Shown here piece by piece: positions 35,578 to 47,315 of a stretch of DNA of 64,000 nt. Each line of letters opens with the position of its first letter. The stretch's first letter is position 1. The position numbers were made by a program, and so were the translations under genes. The stretch covers positions 1,105,902 through 1,169,901 of the forward strand of contig ML996694.1 of the NCBI GenBank assembly GCA_010356995.1, given 5' to 3'. The notes beneath the pieces were generated by a model that had not been told where the DNA came from, did not search any database, and saw only the letters and a program-made list of their open reading frames with translations. Source of the DNA: Trichodelitschia bisporula (lineage: Eukaryota > Ascomycota > Dothideomycetes > Phaeotrichales > Phaeotrichaceae).

Positions 35578-36444
35578 ATGGACAAGCGCCCCAACCCCAC
35601 CACAACCCTCCCCATGCGCCCCTACCCCCCCAACACCCTCACCCGCGGCGCCCCAGCCGGCGGCGGCGACAGACCCACGGCCGGCGGAGGCGGACCATAC
35701 ACCGCCGGCCCCGGCGAGCGAGCCTACGCCGGGCCCGCGCGCGACCGAGCCGCAGGCGAGGGCCGAGCAGGTGAGGGACGGGCCGGAGGCCGAGCAACCG
35801 GTGCCGAAGCGCTGAGCGAACTGAGCGAGGAGCAGCGGGAAGAAATCAACGAAGCTGTGAGTGCCCTTCGGGGAGGGGAAGAGGGTTGGGAGTATAGGTA
35901 TGGGTGTTAAAATGAAAAACAGTTCCAACTCTTCGACCTAGACAAAGACGGCTACATCGACTACCATGAACTCAAAGTCGCCATGAAAGCCCTAGGCTTC
36001 GATCTACCGAAAAGCGAAATCACGTCCTTACTCCACGCGCACGGCGTCCCTGCGACCGCGGTGCCCGGGACGGGGAAGGCGAAGGCGGGGGAGAGGGGGC
36101 CGACGAAGTTACTCATGAGTCTGAGCACATTCCAAAACCTCGTAGGCTTCCCCCCTTTTTCCCTCTATTATTGTAGGGGAGTTCAAGGTCGCTCGCTGAC
36201 GCTCGCTCCCTAGATGGCGCAACGCATCCTCGCCCGCGACCCCCGTGACGAAATCCTGCGCGCCTTCGCGCTGTTCGACGCCGAGGGCAAGGGGGGGATT
36301 ACGTTACAGGACCTGCGGAGGGTGGCTAGGGAACTGGGCGAGGGGTTGCAGGAGGAGGAGCTTGCGGCTATGATTGAGGAGTTTGATCTGGATGGGGATG
36401 GGGCGATTAGTCAGGAGGAGTTTGTGGGGATATGCCTTGGGTAG
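35578..36444 (+). CDS. CDC31: Centrin (Cdc31 family, EF-hand)
   Basis: Three exons (35578-35856, 35923-36141, 36214-36444; introns of 66 and 72 bp) give 242 residues. After a Gly/Pro/Arg-rich N-terminal extension of about 75 residues comes the centrin core: [18 protein letters not shown], the first EF-hand [14 protein letters not shown] with [15 protein letters not shown], then [20 protein letters not shown] and the last EF-hand [17 protein letters not shown]. The second EF-hand loop is replaced by a Gly/Lys/Ala-rich insert without the Asp ligands. Centrins are calcium-binding proteins of the spindle pole body, also found in TREX-2 and Rad4/XPC complexes. An in-frame ATG at 35614 is an alternative start. 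It is convergent with COQ3. Confidence 0.92.
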
Positions 36445-36703
36445 GCCCCCGGGGGAGGAGGGTGGTGGGGTGGGGAGCTGGATCTGGTGTATGGCGTTTT
36501 TTATGGCCGGATGTCTGGATGCAGCAGGGCGAGGCGTGCTAGCGAGCGGAGACAGATGCCCTGCGTTCAATGGAGTGTGGAGTAGTTCAGTCACGAGTGA
36601 TGGCTCATGAATTAGTGACCAGCTACCCATCGCCCACGAGGTAGCCATCAGCAGTTTCGGTACGATCCTCTGAATCCCACACCATGACCCCACCCCCATC
36701 CCA

Positions 36704-37780
36704 TCAACCCCCCCCCCTCCGTACAGCAAACATATAATTCCCCCAGCCNNNNNNNNNNNNNNNNNNNNNNNNNNNNNNNNNNNNNNNNNNNNNNNNNNNN
36801 NNNNNNNNNNNNNNNNNNNNNNNNNNNNNNNNNNNNNNNNNNNNNNNNNNNNNNNNNNNNNNNNNNNNNNNNNNNNNNTCCCCCGGATTAACATACTTCC
36901 CCCACTCATGCGTCCCCCTCGGCACAACACCGAGCACTTCCTCCGCCACCACCTTCGTAATAACCCAGCTCGTCCAAGTTCTTGCAATCGTACTCCCAAC
37001 CACCCAGCCGCCCGGCTTGACCATCCTCTCTACCGCTTCTAAGAAAGACGCGGGCCGCGAGACGTGCTCGAGCACTTCGAACACGGAGACGATGTCGTAC
37101 CCCCCTGGGGGGATGGGGTGGGTTTCGATGCCACCGGAGAGGTAGGTGAGCCGACTGGGGGTTAGGGTAGGGTCGAGACGGGCGTGCGCAAGGGCAGCGG
37201 TTAGGACGGCGGGCGTGGCATCGAGGCCGGTTACGTGAGTTATGTGGGGGAGGCGGGCGGCGGATTCGGTGAAGATGCCGGCGCCGCAGCCTATGTCTAA
37301 GACTTTTAGGCCTTTTGTATTCCCTTCTGCATTCCCCTCCGAGGGTCTGCTCTCCGCGCCGATTGATCCTGAGGCCGAGGGCGAGGCTGAAGGTGAAGGC
37401 GAGGCTGAGGTGGAAGGGGTTGTTGGAGAGGTGGTGGAGGAGGTATTATGAGAGGTTGTGTTGAAGAGGTGCGGATGCGATTCCGCCAAACACTCGTTGA
37501 GCCAGCGCACGCGCAGCGGGTTCATCAAGTGCAGTAGCCGACTACTGCCATGTGGATCCCACCATGTCGATGCCAGGGCGGCGAAGTGGCTTACTTCTGT
37601 GGCATCGATTGTGGATTGAGGAGGCTGTGAGGGGTTGTGGCGAGGGGAGGGCGATGAGCTGAGTGTGCGGGTTGTGAGGGGGAGGGGGTATGCGTTGTGG
37701 GTGTTGGGGGGATGTTGGGTTCGTGAGTGGAGGGTAGACTGGAGGAGACGTCGTGGGCGGCGGAGGGCGCGGGAGAGCAT
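36704..37780 (-). CDS. COQ3: Ubiquinone biosynthesis O-methyltransferase Coq3, interrupted by an assembly gap
   Basis: One exon, 358 residues if the 130-N gap has its true length; about 44 residues are unknown. The N-terminus MLSRALRRPRRLLQSTLHSR is a typical mitochondrial presequence. The SAM-dependent methyltransferase fold follows: EVSHFAALASTWWDPHGSS, LHLMNPLRVRWLNE, motif I VLDIGCGAGIFTESAARL, VTGLDAT, VSVFEVLEHVSRPASFL, PGGWVVGSTI and HEWGKYVNPG. After the gap GWGNYMFAVRR ends the protein as in the family. It methylates both phenolic oxygens in coenzyme Q synthesis on the matrix side of the inner membrane. A Ser/Thr/Pro-rich insert of about 50 residues precedes motif I. The frame is the same on both sides of the gap. 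A run of ten C near 36708 could hide an indel. Confidence 0.9.
   Translation of the reverse strand: MLSRALRRPRRLLQSTLHSRTQHPPNTHNAYPLPLTTRTLSSSPSPRHNPSQPPQSTIDATEVSHFAALASTWWDPHGSSRLLHLMNPLRVRWLNECLAESHPHLFNTTSHNTSSTTSPTTPSTSASPSPSASPSASGSIGAESRPSEGNAEGNTKGLKVLDIGCGAGIFTESAARLPHITHVTGLDATPAVLTAALAHARLDPTLTPSRLTYLSGGIETHPIPPGGYDIVSVFEVLEHVSRPASFLEAVERMVKPGGWVVGSTIARTWTSWVITKVVAEEVLGVVPRGTHEWGKYVNPGXXXXXXXXXXXXXXXXXXXXXXXXXXXXXXXXXXXXXXXXXXXXGWGNYMFAVRRGGG
36749..36878. other. Assembly gap, 130 N
   Basis: Unresolved bases within COQ3, near its 3' end. Flanks are C-rich on the plus strand, consistent with difficult sequencing. Confidence 1.
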
Positions 37781-38191
37781 TGTGTCGAGTTGTAGAGCTG
37801 GAGAGAGATCGTGGACCTACGGGCAAGGTTTGACGTTGATGCGCCTCACGCGCTCGGGCCAATCAGCGGACAGGGTGGCAGCGACGTCACTCCACGATCT
37901 CAACCCCACCACGACAGAAGACGTACATAACGCCGTACACATTCCCAAAGCCATTAATAGAAACCGGAGAATCGTTATTCATTCCATGCCATAACACGCT
38001 GCCCATAATCCCCCCCTCCCCCCCCCAGCGCCATTGAATGCTCGCGACCAACATACAGAACCATGCTAGTAAGGGTATTGAACGGAAAAGAATCCCACCC
38101 GACGCATACGGAAGTAGCCTCAATGCAATCCCCCCAAATACCTTGTATAAACCGCCGCAACCAATTCGCCAATGCCGCATATCAGTCATGA
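37781..38191. other. Intergenic between COQ3 and CDC4
   Basis: 411 bp with the COQ3 promoter and the CDC4 3' region. No further feature is seen. Confidence 0.5.
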
Positions 38192-41100
38192 TCAGGCCGG
38201 GACAACCTCATCTTCCTCCTCGGTGTCCGTCATCTCGTTCTCGTCTTCAGACTCGGAAATCTCTTTGCCCATAATGTCTACCACCTTGCGAATCCCCCGC
38301 TCTGTGATTGGCACTCCATCGCGTCCAGCTCCAAAGTCGAGTACCTTTTTACGTTAGTTATAGGCCTGTCTCTTGTAAGAAGCCACAAACCTCAATGTAC
38401 GTCGACTCCTGCCGCTGCACCGCCGCCACGCACCGCCGTTCGTCAAACCGCACCTGCCACACCCCGCTCAAGTCCGTAAGCAAATCCTTAACGCACTCTC
38501 CGCTCTTCAAATTCCACAGCTTGAGTGTCCGATCACTGCCGCTGATGACCTTGTGCGCATCATGCTGGAAGCAGGTAATCGCCCCCGTATGCGCCGACAG
38601 CGTACCCTTGCACTGCCCAGACTCCGGGTCCCAAATCCGCAGCGTCGAGTCCGCGGCGGCCGAGACGAGGCGCTCATGACCCAAGTCAAGTAGCCCGACC
38701 AGAGATGTGTGCCCCTCAAGATTGAAGATGCATTGCCCAGTCTCAATCGACCACACCTTGACCAGATTGTCCATGCTGCCGCTGATGCACCGATTGCGCG
38801 CCGTGTCGAGCACCACGCTGTACACCTTCTGCGTATGCCCTATAAGCCGGTGCAGCACGTCGCCGGTCGAGATGCGCCACACGCGCACCGTGCTGTCGTA
38901 GCTGCCGCTCACAAGCGTGTCGCCATGCGCCGCAATTGCCCGGACCGACTGGTGGTGTCCGTTGAGGGCCCGCACAAAGTACGGCTGGTCGTTGTCTTCA
39001 GTCGCTTCCATGCCATCGCCGGCTTGAGGCAGCTTCCACACCCGCAGCGTCGAGTCCCGCGAACCGGTGATAATGAGCGGCTGCTTCGGCATCATGATCG
39101 GAACACCCTTGGCCGTATGCCCAACCACCGTCGGCTTGACGATCACAAGACACCGCACGGTCGAAGTATGGCCGTGGAAGACCTGCGTGCACTCGCCCGT
39201 GTTGATATCCCACACGCGCACGGAGCGGTCAGTCGATCCGGACACGAGCGTGTTACCGTCGTACTGCAGAGCCCACACGCCGCCATCGTGCCCCACCAAT
39301 GTTCGCAGAAGCTTTCCCGTAGACGTAGAATAGACGTTGATCTTGGTGTCGTCGCTGCCCGTGAGAATCTTGTCTTTATCAAACTGCAGACACGTCACGA
39401 CATGGCGCCCGTGAGCGCGGAACGCAAAATGGCGCGGCTTGGCCTCGGGATCCATCCACGCCTTGCGGATAGAGTAGTGCCGCTGGTAAAGAGATTTGTA
39501 GAGGTGGAGTTGGCGCAGGCTCGGCAGCCCGACGTCGGGCTCCGGGACGGCTAGGGCGGCAGCGGAAGCATGGGTGAGCGGCCCGGTCGGCTCCTGGAAC
39601 AGCTTCTTCCAGTCGGGCTCCTCCGGATCCTTGTTGGAGACGGACTTGGTCTTGCGCCTCTTAGCCGGGCGCGAAGATCTCTCGGGAGCCGCCTTGCGCT
39701 TTGAGCTGCGGAGACTAGGCGAGGAGGCCTTGACAACACCGGTACTTGACTTGAAGGACCCAAGAAGACTTTCTTCGGGAGAAAGGTTGCGTTCGCAGCT
39801 GTTAGGACCCGACGAGAACTGCCAGCCCCAGCCTTCACGGACGGCACGCTCGACTTCACCCTCCGGCATGATGAACTTTTCTCGCTCCAAACGCTCCCTC
39901 CAGTATGTTTCGTTGCCGTCCACGATCTGGCGCCACTTCTTTGACACCTGCGCGGCGCGACACATGCTCTGGACGTCGAGATGCTTAAGCACTTCCAGGC
40001 CCATCTCCACCGGCAGGGCGGTGAGAAAGTCGACTTTGAGGGCGGGGTTGACCATATCGGCCACCAGAGAGAGAGTTGGCTTTTGACAACGGCGCAGCAG
40101 CTGGTACATGACATAAGTCTGCAGCTGTGGCGGGAAGGAATCGAAATTCGCCAGCATTTCCGGGATTTTGTCGACCATGTCCGAGCGAACGTCTTCGGGG
40201 GTGTCTTCGGGAGCACCGGTCTCAAACTTAGGAAGGTTTTGGATGATGTCGATGCTAGCCACGTCGTCAGTATCAATATCGCCCTGTTCTTCTTCTGAAA
40301 GATTGTCCAGAGATGCTGCTGCCGTAATGGGAGAGAGGCTTGGGCTGGGCAGGCTGGCATCTTGGACGGCCAGTGTGTCAAGGGGAGTAGGCAGACGGGA
40401 GCGAACGAAAGCCTCGATCTCGGGGGTAGTCGCGGTTTCCAAGTCGCTCTCAACTAGCGGTGGCGTCGTCGAGATGGGGAGAATGGGATCGACGGGTTCG
40501 TCGCTTGTAAGTTTTGCAGAACGGGACAACGCCGATGGCTGCCGCGCCGCCACTTTGCGTGCCCGCAGCCATTCTTTCGGCAGAGGCTTCCTGTCGACAC
40601 CGCTGCCCGCGTCTGGCGTTGCAGGCGGGCTCTCATCGAACTTCGTGTTCCAGCTATGAGTCGCTCTGGAAGGCTCTGCGGAGGAGCCTCGAGAAGATCT
40701 AGTGTTCGGTCGCCGCTGTCTCCGAGTGCGCCGCTTTCCGCTCACGAGCTCGGCAGCGATGGCGAGAAATGGTTCGGGCAGTTCGCCACTCGCGTTGGAA
40801 TGATGGGCATGCCTATTCAGCCCTGAACGCTTTCCCAGAGCATCTGGCAGTGGCAGTGCGTAGTTTGTGTACGAAATGACTTCACGAAATATGACTGACT
40901 GGCCGCTCTTGTCGAAGGTGAATTGTCTTAATGCCCCGGGCGTCGACAGCTCTGCCAACGGGTACTTCTTGGGATCGAGTGGACCCAGTGTCGGAGGTTG
41001 GAACTCAACCTCTCGAGCGTGCGAAAGGCCTCTAGGGAACGGAACGGCCAGTTTATGGGGGGTGGCCATGCTCAGCGAGGAGCCTGAGAGATCGGCCCGG

Positions 41101-41231
41101 CGTGAGGATGTCCGGGTAGAGGCGGCGGCATGTGGTGTTGAGGGAAAGTATTCGGGTGACGAAGGAACGACTGTATCGCACGTCACCGTGGGCGAGCCGG
41201 GTTCGAAAGGTCCCTCGAGATCGACCTCCAT
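38192..41231 (-). CDS. CDC4: F-box/WD40 protein, Cdc4/Fbw7 family
   Basis: Two exons (41231-38391, 38344-38192; 46-bp intron) give 997 residues. A disordered N-terminal third is followed by a helical dimerisation region (about 360-395, QLQTYVMYQLLRRCQKPTLS), the F-box (about 400-447, DFLTALPVEMGLEVLKHLDV), a basic nuclear-signal-like stretch (about 510-528) and WD40 repeats from about 605 to 940, for example LVSGSTDRSVRVWDINTGEC and LVSGSYDSTVRVWRISTGD. The tail after the intron is acidic (SESEDENEMTDTEEEDE). Cdc4 is the substrate receptor of an SCF ubiquitin ligase and binds phosphodegrons through Arg residues of the propeller to destroy cell-cycle inhibitors and regulators. The intron separates only the tail, and the join (TYIE-VLDFGAGRDG) keeps frame. 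Confidence 0.94.
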
Positions 41232-43376
41232 CGTCTAAGCGGGGGGGAGCGTGGCACGAAAGCTCAAGAGCGTGTCAAAAGAGCATTTGCACGTCGTAGC
41301 CGTACGGTTGTGGTGAAGGACTCTCGCGTAAATATTTGAACTTCGCAAAGTGACTGCGGAAACGTGGAAAATCGAGGGGGGGGTTATGTTTCTGGGGCGA
41401 GCGGGAGGGTGAAGTGTTGACCAAAGGAAGGGCTTGGAACGCCTAAACACAATATCAAAGATCGCTCCAAATGCCAAGAAGGCGTAGAAGACAATAACGT
41501 GAACACGGTGAACACGGCGCGTGGAGGTGGAAGGTTGGGGAAGGTTGTGGTGGTGAATGTGGTGAGTTTGGGACGAGAGTGCGGATGGGGGGAAGAGGAG
41601 GAGAGGAGGGAAAGTGCCAAGGTGGAGAGTCCGAGAGTGAGTGGTCTCCGCCCGCCCCGTCTGGCGAAACTGCCACTCGGCTGGTCGTGCTGCTTTTGCC
41701 CTTTGAGCCTTCCACCTGGAAAAAAAACCCTTGAGCCCTCAGCCATGCCAGCCCCTCGCTTCACCACGCCTTCGCGACACGACACTCGAGTTGGAAAAAA
41801 AAGGCCTGAAGAGGGAAAATAGAACTCGTCATGATATTCTCGTCACGATTCAAGCACTACCAACAATAACAGAACCATGTGTGTATGCTGCTTAACACAC
41901 GACGACAGACTATGCTGTGTTGCTTATCTCATCCTGTCCTGCTTCCATGCCATCCCACCACGGCCTCGCCGGTCGAAGGCGAAATAACTGGAAAGAGTGG
42001 AAGGCCATCAGCCGTGACTCCGAGAGTCCCGTCCCCGCCGCCGGCGTGACCTCGATAGCTTGCAGCTCGCCGTAGGCCGCAAACTCACACAACTCCGCCT
42101 ACAGCCCCTCGCCCGGGATCCTGCCCCTCCTACACAAGCTTGTCCTGCCACGGCGCATATTGCGGAACCATTTGCATCTGCCTAGGCAGGTTCTAACGAT
42201 CGCGGTATATAAGGGCTTCTTATATTGCCTAGTATTTGTGCAGTGTTCAAAGGTGTACGGCAGAAGTCGCTCGTTCAAGCACCACGGCGTCGCCGAGTGC
42301 GGAGAGGGCCGACCCCGCCCCGTCCCGCTGCTGGTGCTGCCAGTCTGGAGCTGCCGGTGCTGCACGATACATCGCAAACCGGTGGCTGCAGCAAGCTGCT
42401 TGGCTGACTGACTGCCTGACTGCCTGACTGCCTGCCTGCCTGGGTGTCTCCCCGGCCGCGTTTATGGCGCGTATGGGAGTACGAAGTATACTTGATACTC
42501 TTATCCCATTTGCATACTATCTCGTGTGCTAATTTGGCCACTTTGATATGTAGTGTCCACAAATACTGGACCAAGCTGGAAGTCCAGGGGGTGGGGTGAG
42601 TCCTTGAGTGTTGGCAGTGTCTTTGCCGCAATAAGAGCACATACAACGAATCACTTGGCCCCATATTGCCTTCTTTAATATCATATCCGCGCGTTGGCTC
42701 CCTCGCGAGCTCCAACAAAGCTCAGTAACCGGGAAGCAATCCGCCAGGCTAGCAGGGAATAGGTGGGATGGTTATCTGTCACGTTCGCAGTGCCTTATTG
42801 TTGCTGATCTTAAACCCCAGGAGCTCACGGCCTGCTGCTTTGGACCTTAACCTTCGGGTTCGTGCCAACCTTGCTCCGGTCTTTGCGGGCGGAGTGTTGA
42901 CCTACATAGGACGTGGGGTGAAACGGCCCCGCTCGTCGCGGGAAACATATATGACCCTGAGGACGTCAGCTTGTCCGAAAAAGGCGGGAGACTTGTGCCC
43001 GGCATGGCGGGCCGTACGGCAATGCTCGACTCGCCGCGCAATCCGAGACTATAGCGAAAGTTCAATATTTCAAGATCTCTCGGGCCTTTGAGGTGCGCTC
43101 CGTCGTCGTCCATCATGAAGGCCGGCAAAGGCGAAGCTAGTGTAGCCAGCCTGGGAGCTCGGACCCGCAGAGCTTCCAAAGGGGAAGCGACGATGAAAGG
43201 GACGACCGTCGAGGAAGGAAACGACGACGGTGACGACATGAGACATGCAAAAATTCTATCGGCTTCTCGCTCCACTTGCAAAGCCCTTCCATCCCATCAT
43301 TTCGAGTCCTATCTCGACACTCGAGGTTTTACATATCAACTTCCATTTCATCGGCTAGCATATCAAGCCATTCCCC
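41232..43376. other. 2.1-kb intergenic region between CDC4 and HOP1
   Basis: Divergent promoters of CDC4 and HOP1. Frames on both strands look random. A CTGA/CTGC microsatellite lies at about 42403-42442. I see no RNA gene or mobile element. Confidence 0.5.
42403..42442. repeat. CTGA/CTGC microsatellite
   Basis: About ten 4-bp units alternating between gactg/cctg variants, non-coding. Confidence 0.7.
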
Positions 43377-45869
43377 ATGGCTGGCCAACAGGCTGTCAAG
43401 TCGCGGGTAAAGCCTCAAAAGCAGGCCACCACCAAGGCCGCAACTGAGGCTGCGATCAAGGCTGCGTCTACAGAAGCAGCGCAGCTCATTAGCCGCCGTC
43501 AGAGCCTAGAAATTGCGCAGACGTTGATTCATGGATCGGTGCGCTTCCTCGGCTAGCCATTCTGTAGCTAATGCCATATAGATCAGCTGCCTAGCATATC
43601 TCAGGTAATCCAAGTCGTCATTCTATTCCTAGGGCTTATTTTCCAGATCTCTCTTCCCCGAGAAGTGCTTCGACGACCATGTATACGATACAAAGGGCGA
43701 GCATCAGACGTACCAGCAGTATGCGAACGGAGGGACTGGCGACCAACCGCGGCGGGGTGGTACCCGCTTCAAGGCTCTGAGACGGGGTCGGAGCAAGCCT
43801 GTTGATGTATTCCTTGATCTACTGGTAAGTTTGCGGGATGATGTCAGACGCGATCTCATTGTCCTAGGAGAAAGGAGCGTTTGAGGCACTCGGCCGCGGT
43901 GTGCTCCGCGCGATTCAGCTGAACATCTCTGAGAAAGCAGACAATCCGTCTCAAGTCGTCGAGTCTTACACCTTCACGTTCAGATACGAACAGACAGCCG
44001 CACGGGGGACTCTCGGCGACGTAACCATGCAAGGCCCCGTTGGGCCAGGGGTTACGGTCAAGAATGTCAAATATGCACTACAGATGTTCATTCGTCGCAT
44101 CATCACCCTCTGCCAGACGCTTCCTGATTTACCGAGTAATATCACAGCCGCCCGTCATGCGCGTGAATGCGGCTAATATCGTCCAGTGAAGCGCTATCTC
44201 ACAGTCCAACTTTATTACACTGATGAATGCGACCGCTTTTACGAACCTCCTGGCTTTCAACCTTGCAGCGACACTAGGCTGTGGTTTGCTGCCCACCCCG
44301 ACTGGAAGAAGAATACTCAAGATTGCGGCACGATCGACGCCGGCTTCCACGCGTGAGTTCTTTTGCTGCGTCAAATCTATGCTGACTCTCTCTAGCGTAG
44401 CCCTGAAGGTATCGCATCTCCAACCGCTGCTTGATAGTAGCGCAAAGAGTGAAGCGGAGTCATTACCGAGCGGTATGGACTATAAAGACGCCGGCTCCGG
44501 CCAAGATGATGTCGATATGGGCTTTGCAGATCCTCCAGTCCCCGAAGACAATGCCGAGGGTGATGCTATGAACGTTGATATGATTCAAGACCACGCCGAA
44601 AAGGCTGCCACTTCGCTTTTCGCATCCAGCCCTCCGCGTGAAGCAGGCCCGAGCCAGGTATCGACCCAGACTAGGAACGATCTTCACATGCGCGATGCCC
44701 TGCGGTCAATGGTATCTCCCCAGACGCGTGACTTGGACTGTGCTGACCCAATTAGTTGATGCCCTCATCACAGTCGGCCAATCAAGAAGAGACGCAGCCT
44801 GTCGAGCACATAAGCAGCAAGGCTGAGCCGGAGCCGAAGCTGACTTTCTCTCAGAAGACGCTGGCTTCGTTGAGCAAGACTAGACGCCGGACTGGTCATG
44901 CGAAGGCTAATCGGATGATGAACTCAAATGGCAAGGACGTGGTTAGCTGTGAGTGTGGCTTCAACGACGAAGAAGAGGGCATGGTGAGTTTTTTAGCATC
45001 AGTTTACTGTCAGCTGACACTGCAGGTGAATTGCGATTTCTGCGGCCGCTGGCAGCATCTCTGCTGCTACGGGTACGAGGGAACGGACGATCCGCGCATC
45101 CCAGCTGTGCATATTTGCTACAAGTGCCTGCTCGGCGAAAGCGAAGCATCTCTACTCCGTGAGCTGGAACACTTTATACTGTTGCGCAAGGGAGTCCATG
45201 TCATCATGGAATGGGGATACAACAACGACCGGGAGTTTTCAGAAGCCCTGCGTAAGCCTGTACCCTTCTGTAACTGCCATCACTAACCTGTCAGACTGTG
45301 ATATCCAAACCGCTTCAGGCGTCGCCAAGCATCTCCGGCAAGAAGGCTTCCTCGTCTGTACGCCAGGCTCCAAGAAACGCGGCTTCAGCCAGAGCGGCAA
45401 GCCGAGATTCTGTGCCGTGAGCAAATCTTCGGACTACGAGCGCATGCTGAAGCGCTACTTTGACCCGACATACAAGATTGCGCATCACGTACGTTCTTTC
45501 GTAACATGTCTTTCGTATGAAGCTAAAAACTAGTAGCTGGATCTCCCTGCCTCGGTGGTCCGAGACAACACCACTGCTCTGGATTACCCCCTGCCTCTTA
45601 TGTCTAGCCGTCGGTCAGACTCTCTCCGCAAGACTCCTGAGACCTACGCCTCCGCGGCTGCGGACGACTTCGGGAGCAGCACGGGCCGGTACACTGACCC
45701 GGGCGACCCGTCTTCTCGGGTCGGGGAGGGGAGCGCTGGGAAGCGGAACTGGGATGAAGAGGAGACGATTTCGCCGGAGCAGGAGGGCAACGCACGGAAG
45801 AAGCTGCGAGCGAGTAGAGCAGCCCGTGGGATCGATGTCGGGTATCAGAGTGCGAGCCCTGAGTTGTGA
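43377..45869 (+). CDS. HOP1: Hop1-type meiotic HORMA protein with PHD-like finger and winged-helix region
   Basis: Ten exons (43377-43538, 43582-43604, 43647-43824, 43868-44135, 44187-44352, 44396-44711, 44756-44983, 45026-45251, 45295-45488, 45537-45869) give 697 residues; introns are 42-51 bp. The HORMA domain (about 40-275) reads SLEIAQTLIHGSISCLAYLR, SLFPEKCFDDHVYDTKGEHQ, VESYTFTFRYEQTA, DLPMKRYLTVQLYYTDECDR. After a disordered acidic linker comes a PHD-like finger (about 434-482, CECGFNDEEEGMVNCDFCGR, WQHLCCYGYEG, HICYKCLLGE), then a winged-helix-like segment (about 485-590, IMEWGYNNDREFSEALH, ASGVAKHLRQEGFL). Hop1 is an axis protein of meiotic chromosomes that promotes Spo11 breaks and inter-homologue bias. 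The second exon is a 23-nt micro-exon inside the HORMA domain. It is convergent with the Srp40-like gene. Confidence 0.92.
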
Positions 45870-46202
45870 GGATGAATTTTGCGGCATAGTATGGGGGATT
45901 TTGTGGAATTTGACTGGGGTGATTTGCGGGCATCTGGAGTGTTTGAGCGGCATTTGTAGGCGCGAGTATGGGCTTAGTAGGCACAGTTCAGCGGAATTCA
46001 GGCGTTGATCTGGGAGCATTACCAGGCTGAGAGCATCCATGTGCATTATCCCCATTCTAACAGCTGTGCACTGTGCTTGCGCAATAGAATCAAAGAGAAC
46101 CAACCCACCCCACTATCAGTCTAAGAAGCACACACGTGTATCACACTCAAGACGCCTCGCTGACAAGTCTCCTCACCACGCTCGACGCCCAACCCTGTCC
46201 AT
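45870..46202. other. Intergenic, convergent HOP1 / SRP40
   Basis: 333 bp of shared 3' region. Nothing further is seen. Confidence 0.5.
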
Positions 46203-47315
46203 CTAATCATCAAACTTAATCCCCTTCACACTCGTCGTATCAATATACCCCCCGCGATAACTCCCACGCTTCTTCTTGTTCTTCTCCTTCGTGAACCCCT
46301 TCCCCTTTGTGACTACCAGGTCCGCATATGCTTTGTCCGAGTAATCGTTGCTGACGTAGGCGTTGGAGGAGAAGCGGGGGTCGACTTTTTGGTTTGCGGG
46401 GATGCGGCTGAAGGGGACCACGCGCTCTTTGGACGCCTTTTTGGCGGAGGCGCTGAGATCTTCCTCAGCGGGCTCGCCGTCGTCGCCGGTGAGGGTTTCG
46501 CTGGAGTCGGAGGCAGCGACTGCGACGGCGGCGGTCTTAGTCTTGGTCTTGGACTTAGTTGACTTTTTAGACTTTTTGGCGGGCGGGGCTTCTTCTTCGT
46601 CCGAGGAGGAGTCCGAGGAAGAGTCAGATGAGGATGCGCCGGTCGCGGGGGTCGCGTCGGCCATGGAGGCATCGGAGTCGCTGCTGGAGTCCGAGTCCGA
46701 GTCCGACAACTCGGACTCGGAAGAGGAGTCGGACGAGGAGTCGGAAGAGGATATGTCAGAAGCGTCGGACTCTTCCTCAGACCTGTCGTAGAACTTCGCC
46801 CTCTTCGACCCCGGCGGGCCGACGGATTCGGAGTCTGAATCTGAGGTGTCGGGTTCGCTGGAGCTCGAGCTGTCCGAGCCCGACGACGAGGCTTTGCGCT
46901 TGCGTGGGTTTTGGGCGGGCTTCGCGGGCGCGGTTTCGGTCTCCTCGGAGCTATCATTGTCGGAGTCAGAGCTGGAGTCGCTGGAGTCGCTGGAGTCGCT
47001 GGAGCTATCGCTGCTCTCGTCGTCGCTGTCGTCCGAGTCATCGACCGGCGCGGCCTTCTTCTTCTTATCCGCCTTCGCGGGCTTCGCTGCCGCAGCCGCC
47101 GCCTCGCTGGACCATTCTGCAAGGAACTCCGTGAGCTGCGGGTAGGTCTCCGGGGCGAGCTTGGAGGACGTTGCTTCGGACGCGAGAGCTGCGGCGGCGG
47201 CGGGGTGGCCGTTGCTTGAGAGGAAGGCGGCGACGCGGGCGAGGAAGGGGGCGTTGGTGGATTTGGCGGGTTTGGGTTTGAGGGCCTTTTTGGTGCTGGC
47301 CTTTTTGGAGGCCAT
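46203..47315 (-). CDS. SRP40: Nucleolar phosphoprotein Srp40/Nopp140 (NOLC1)
   Basis: Single exon, 370 residues. A LisH-like N-terminus (ARVAAFLSSNGHPAAAAALA) is followed by alternating acidic Ser/Asp blocks (SSDSSSDSSDSSDSSS and others) and basic Lys/Pro/Ala blocks, the hallmark of Nopp140. The conserved C-terminal domain is present: PFSRIPANQKVDPRFSSNAY, YADLVVTKGKGFTKEKNKKK and GSYRGGYIDTTSVKGIKF. The protein is a CK2-phosphorylated chaperone of small nucleolar RNPs. It is divergent from SEC3, and its promoter has PAC/RRPE-like motifs, as expected of a ribosome-biogenesis gene. Confidence 0.95.
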   Translation of the reverse strand: MASKKASTKKALKPKPAKSTNAPFLARVAAFLSSNGHPAAAAALASEATSSKLAPETYPQLTEFLAEWSSEAAAAAAKPAKADKKKKAAPVDDSDDSDDESSDSSSDSSDSSDSSSDSDNDSSEETETAPAKPAQNPRKRKASSSGSDSSSSSEPDTSDSDSESVGPPGSKRAKFYDRSEEESDASDISSSDSSSDSSSESELSDSDSDSSSDSDASMADATPATGASSSDSSSDSSSDEEEAPPAKKSKKSTKSKTKTKTAAVAVAASDSSETLTGDDGEPAEEDLSASAKKASKERVVPFSRIPANQKVDPRFSSNAYVSNDYSDKAYADLVVTKGKGFTKEKNKKKRGSYRGGYIDTTSVKGIKFDD

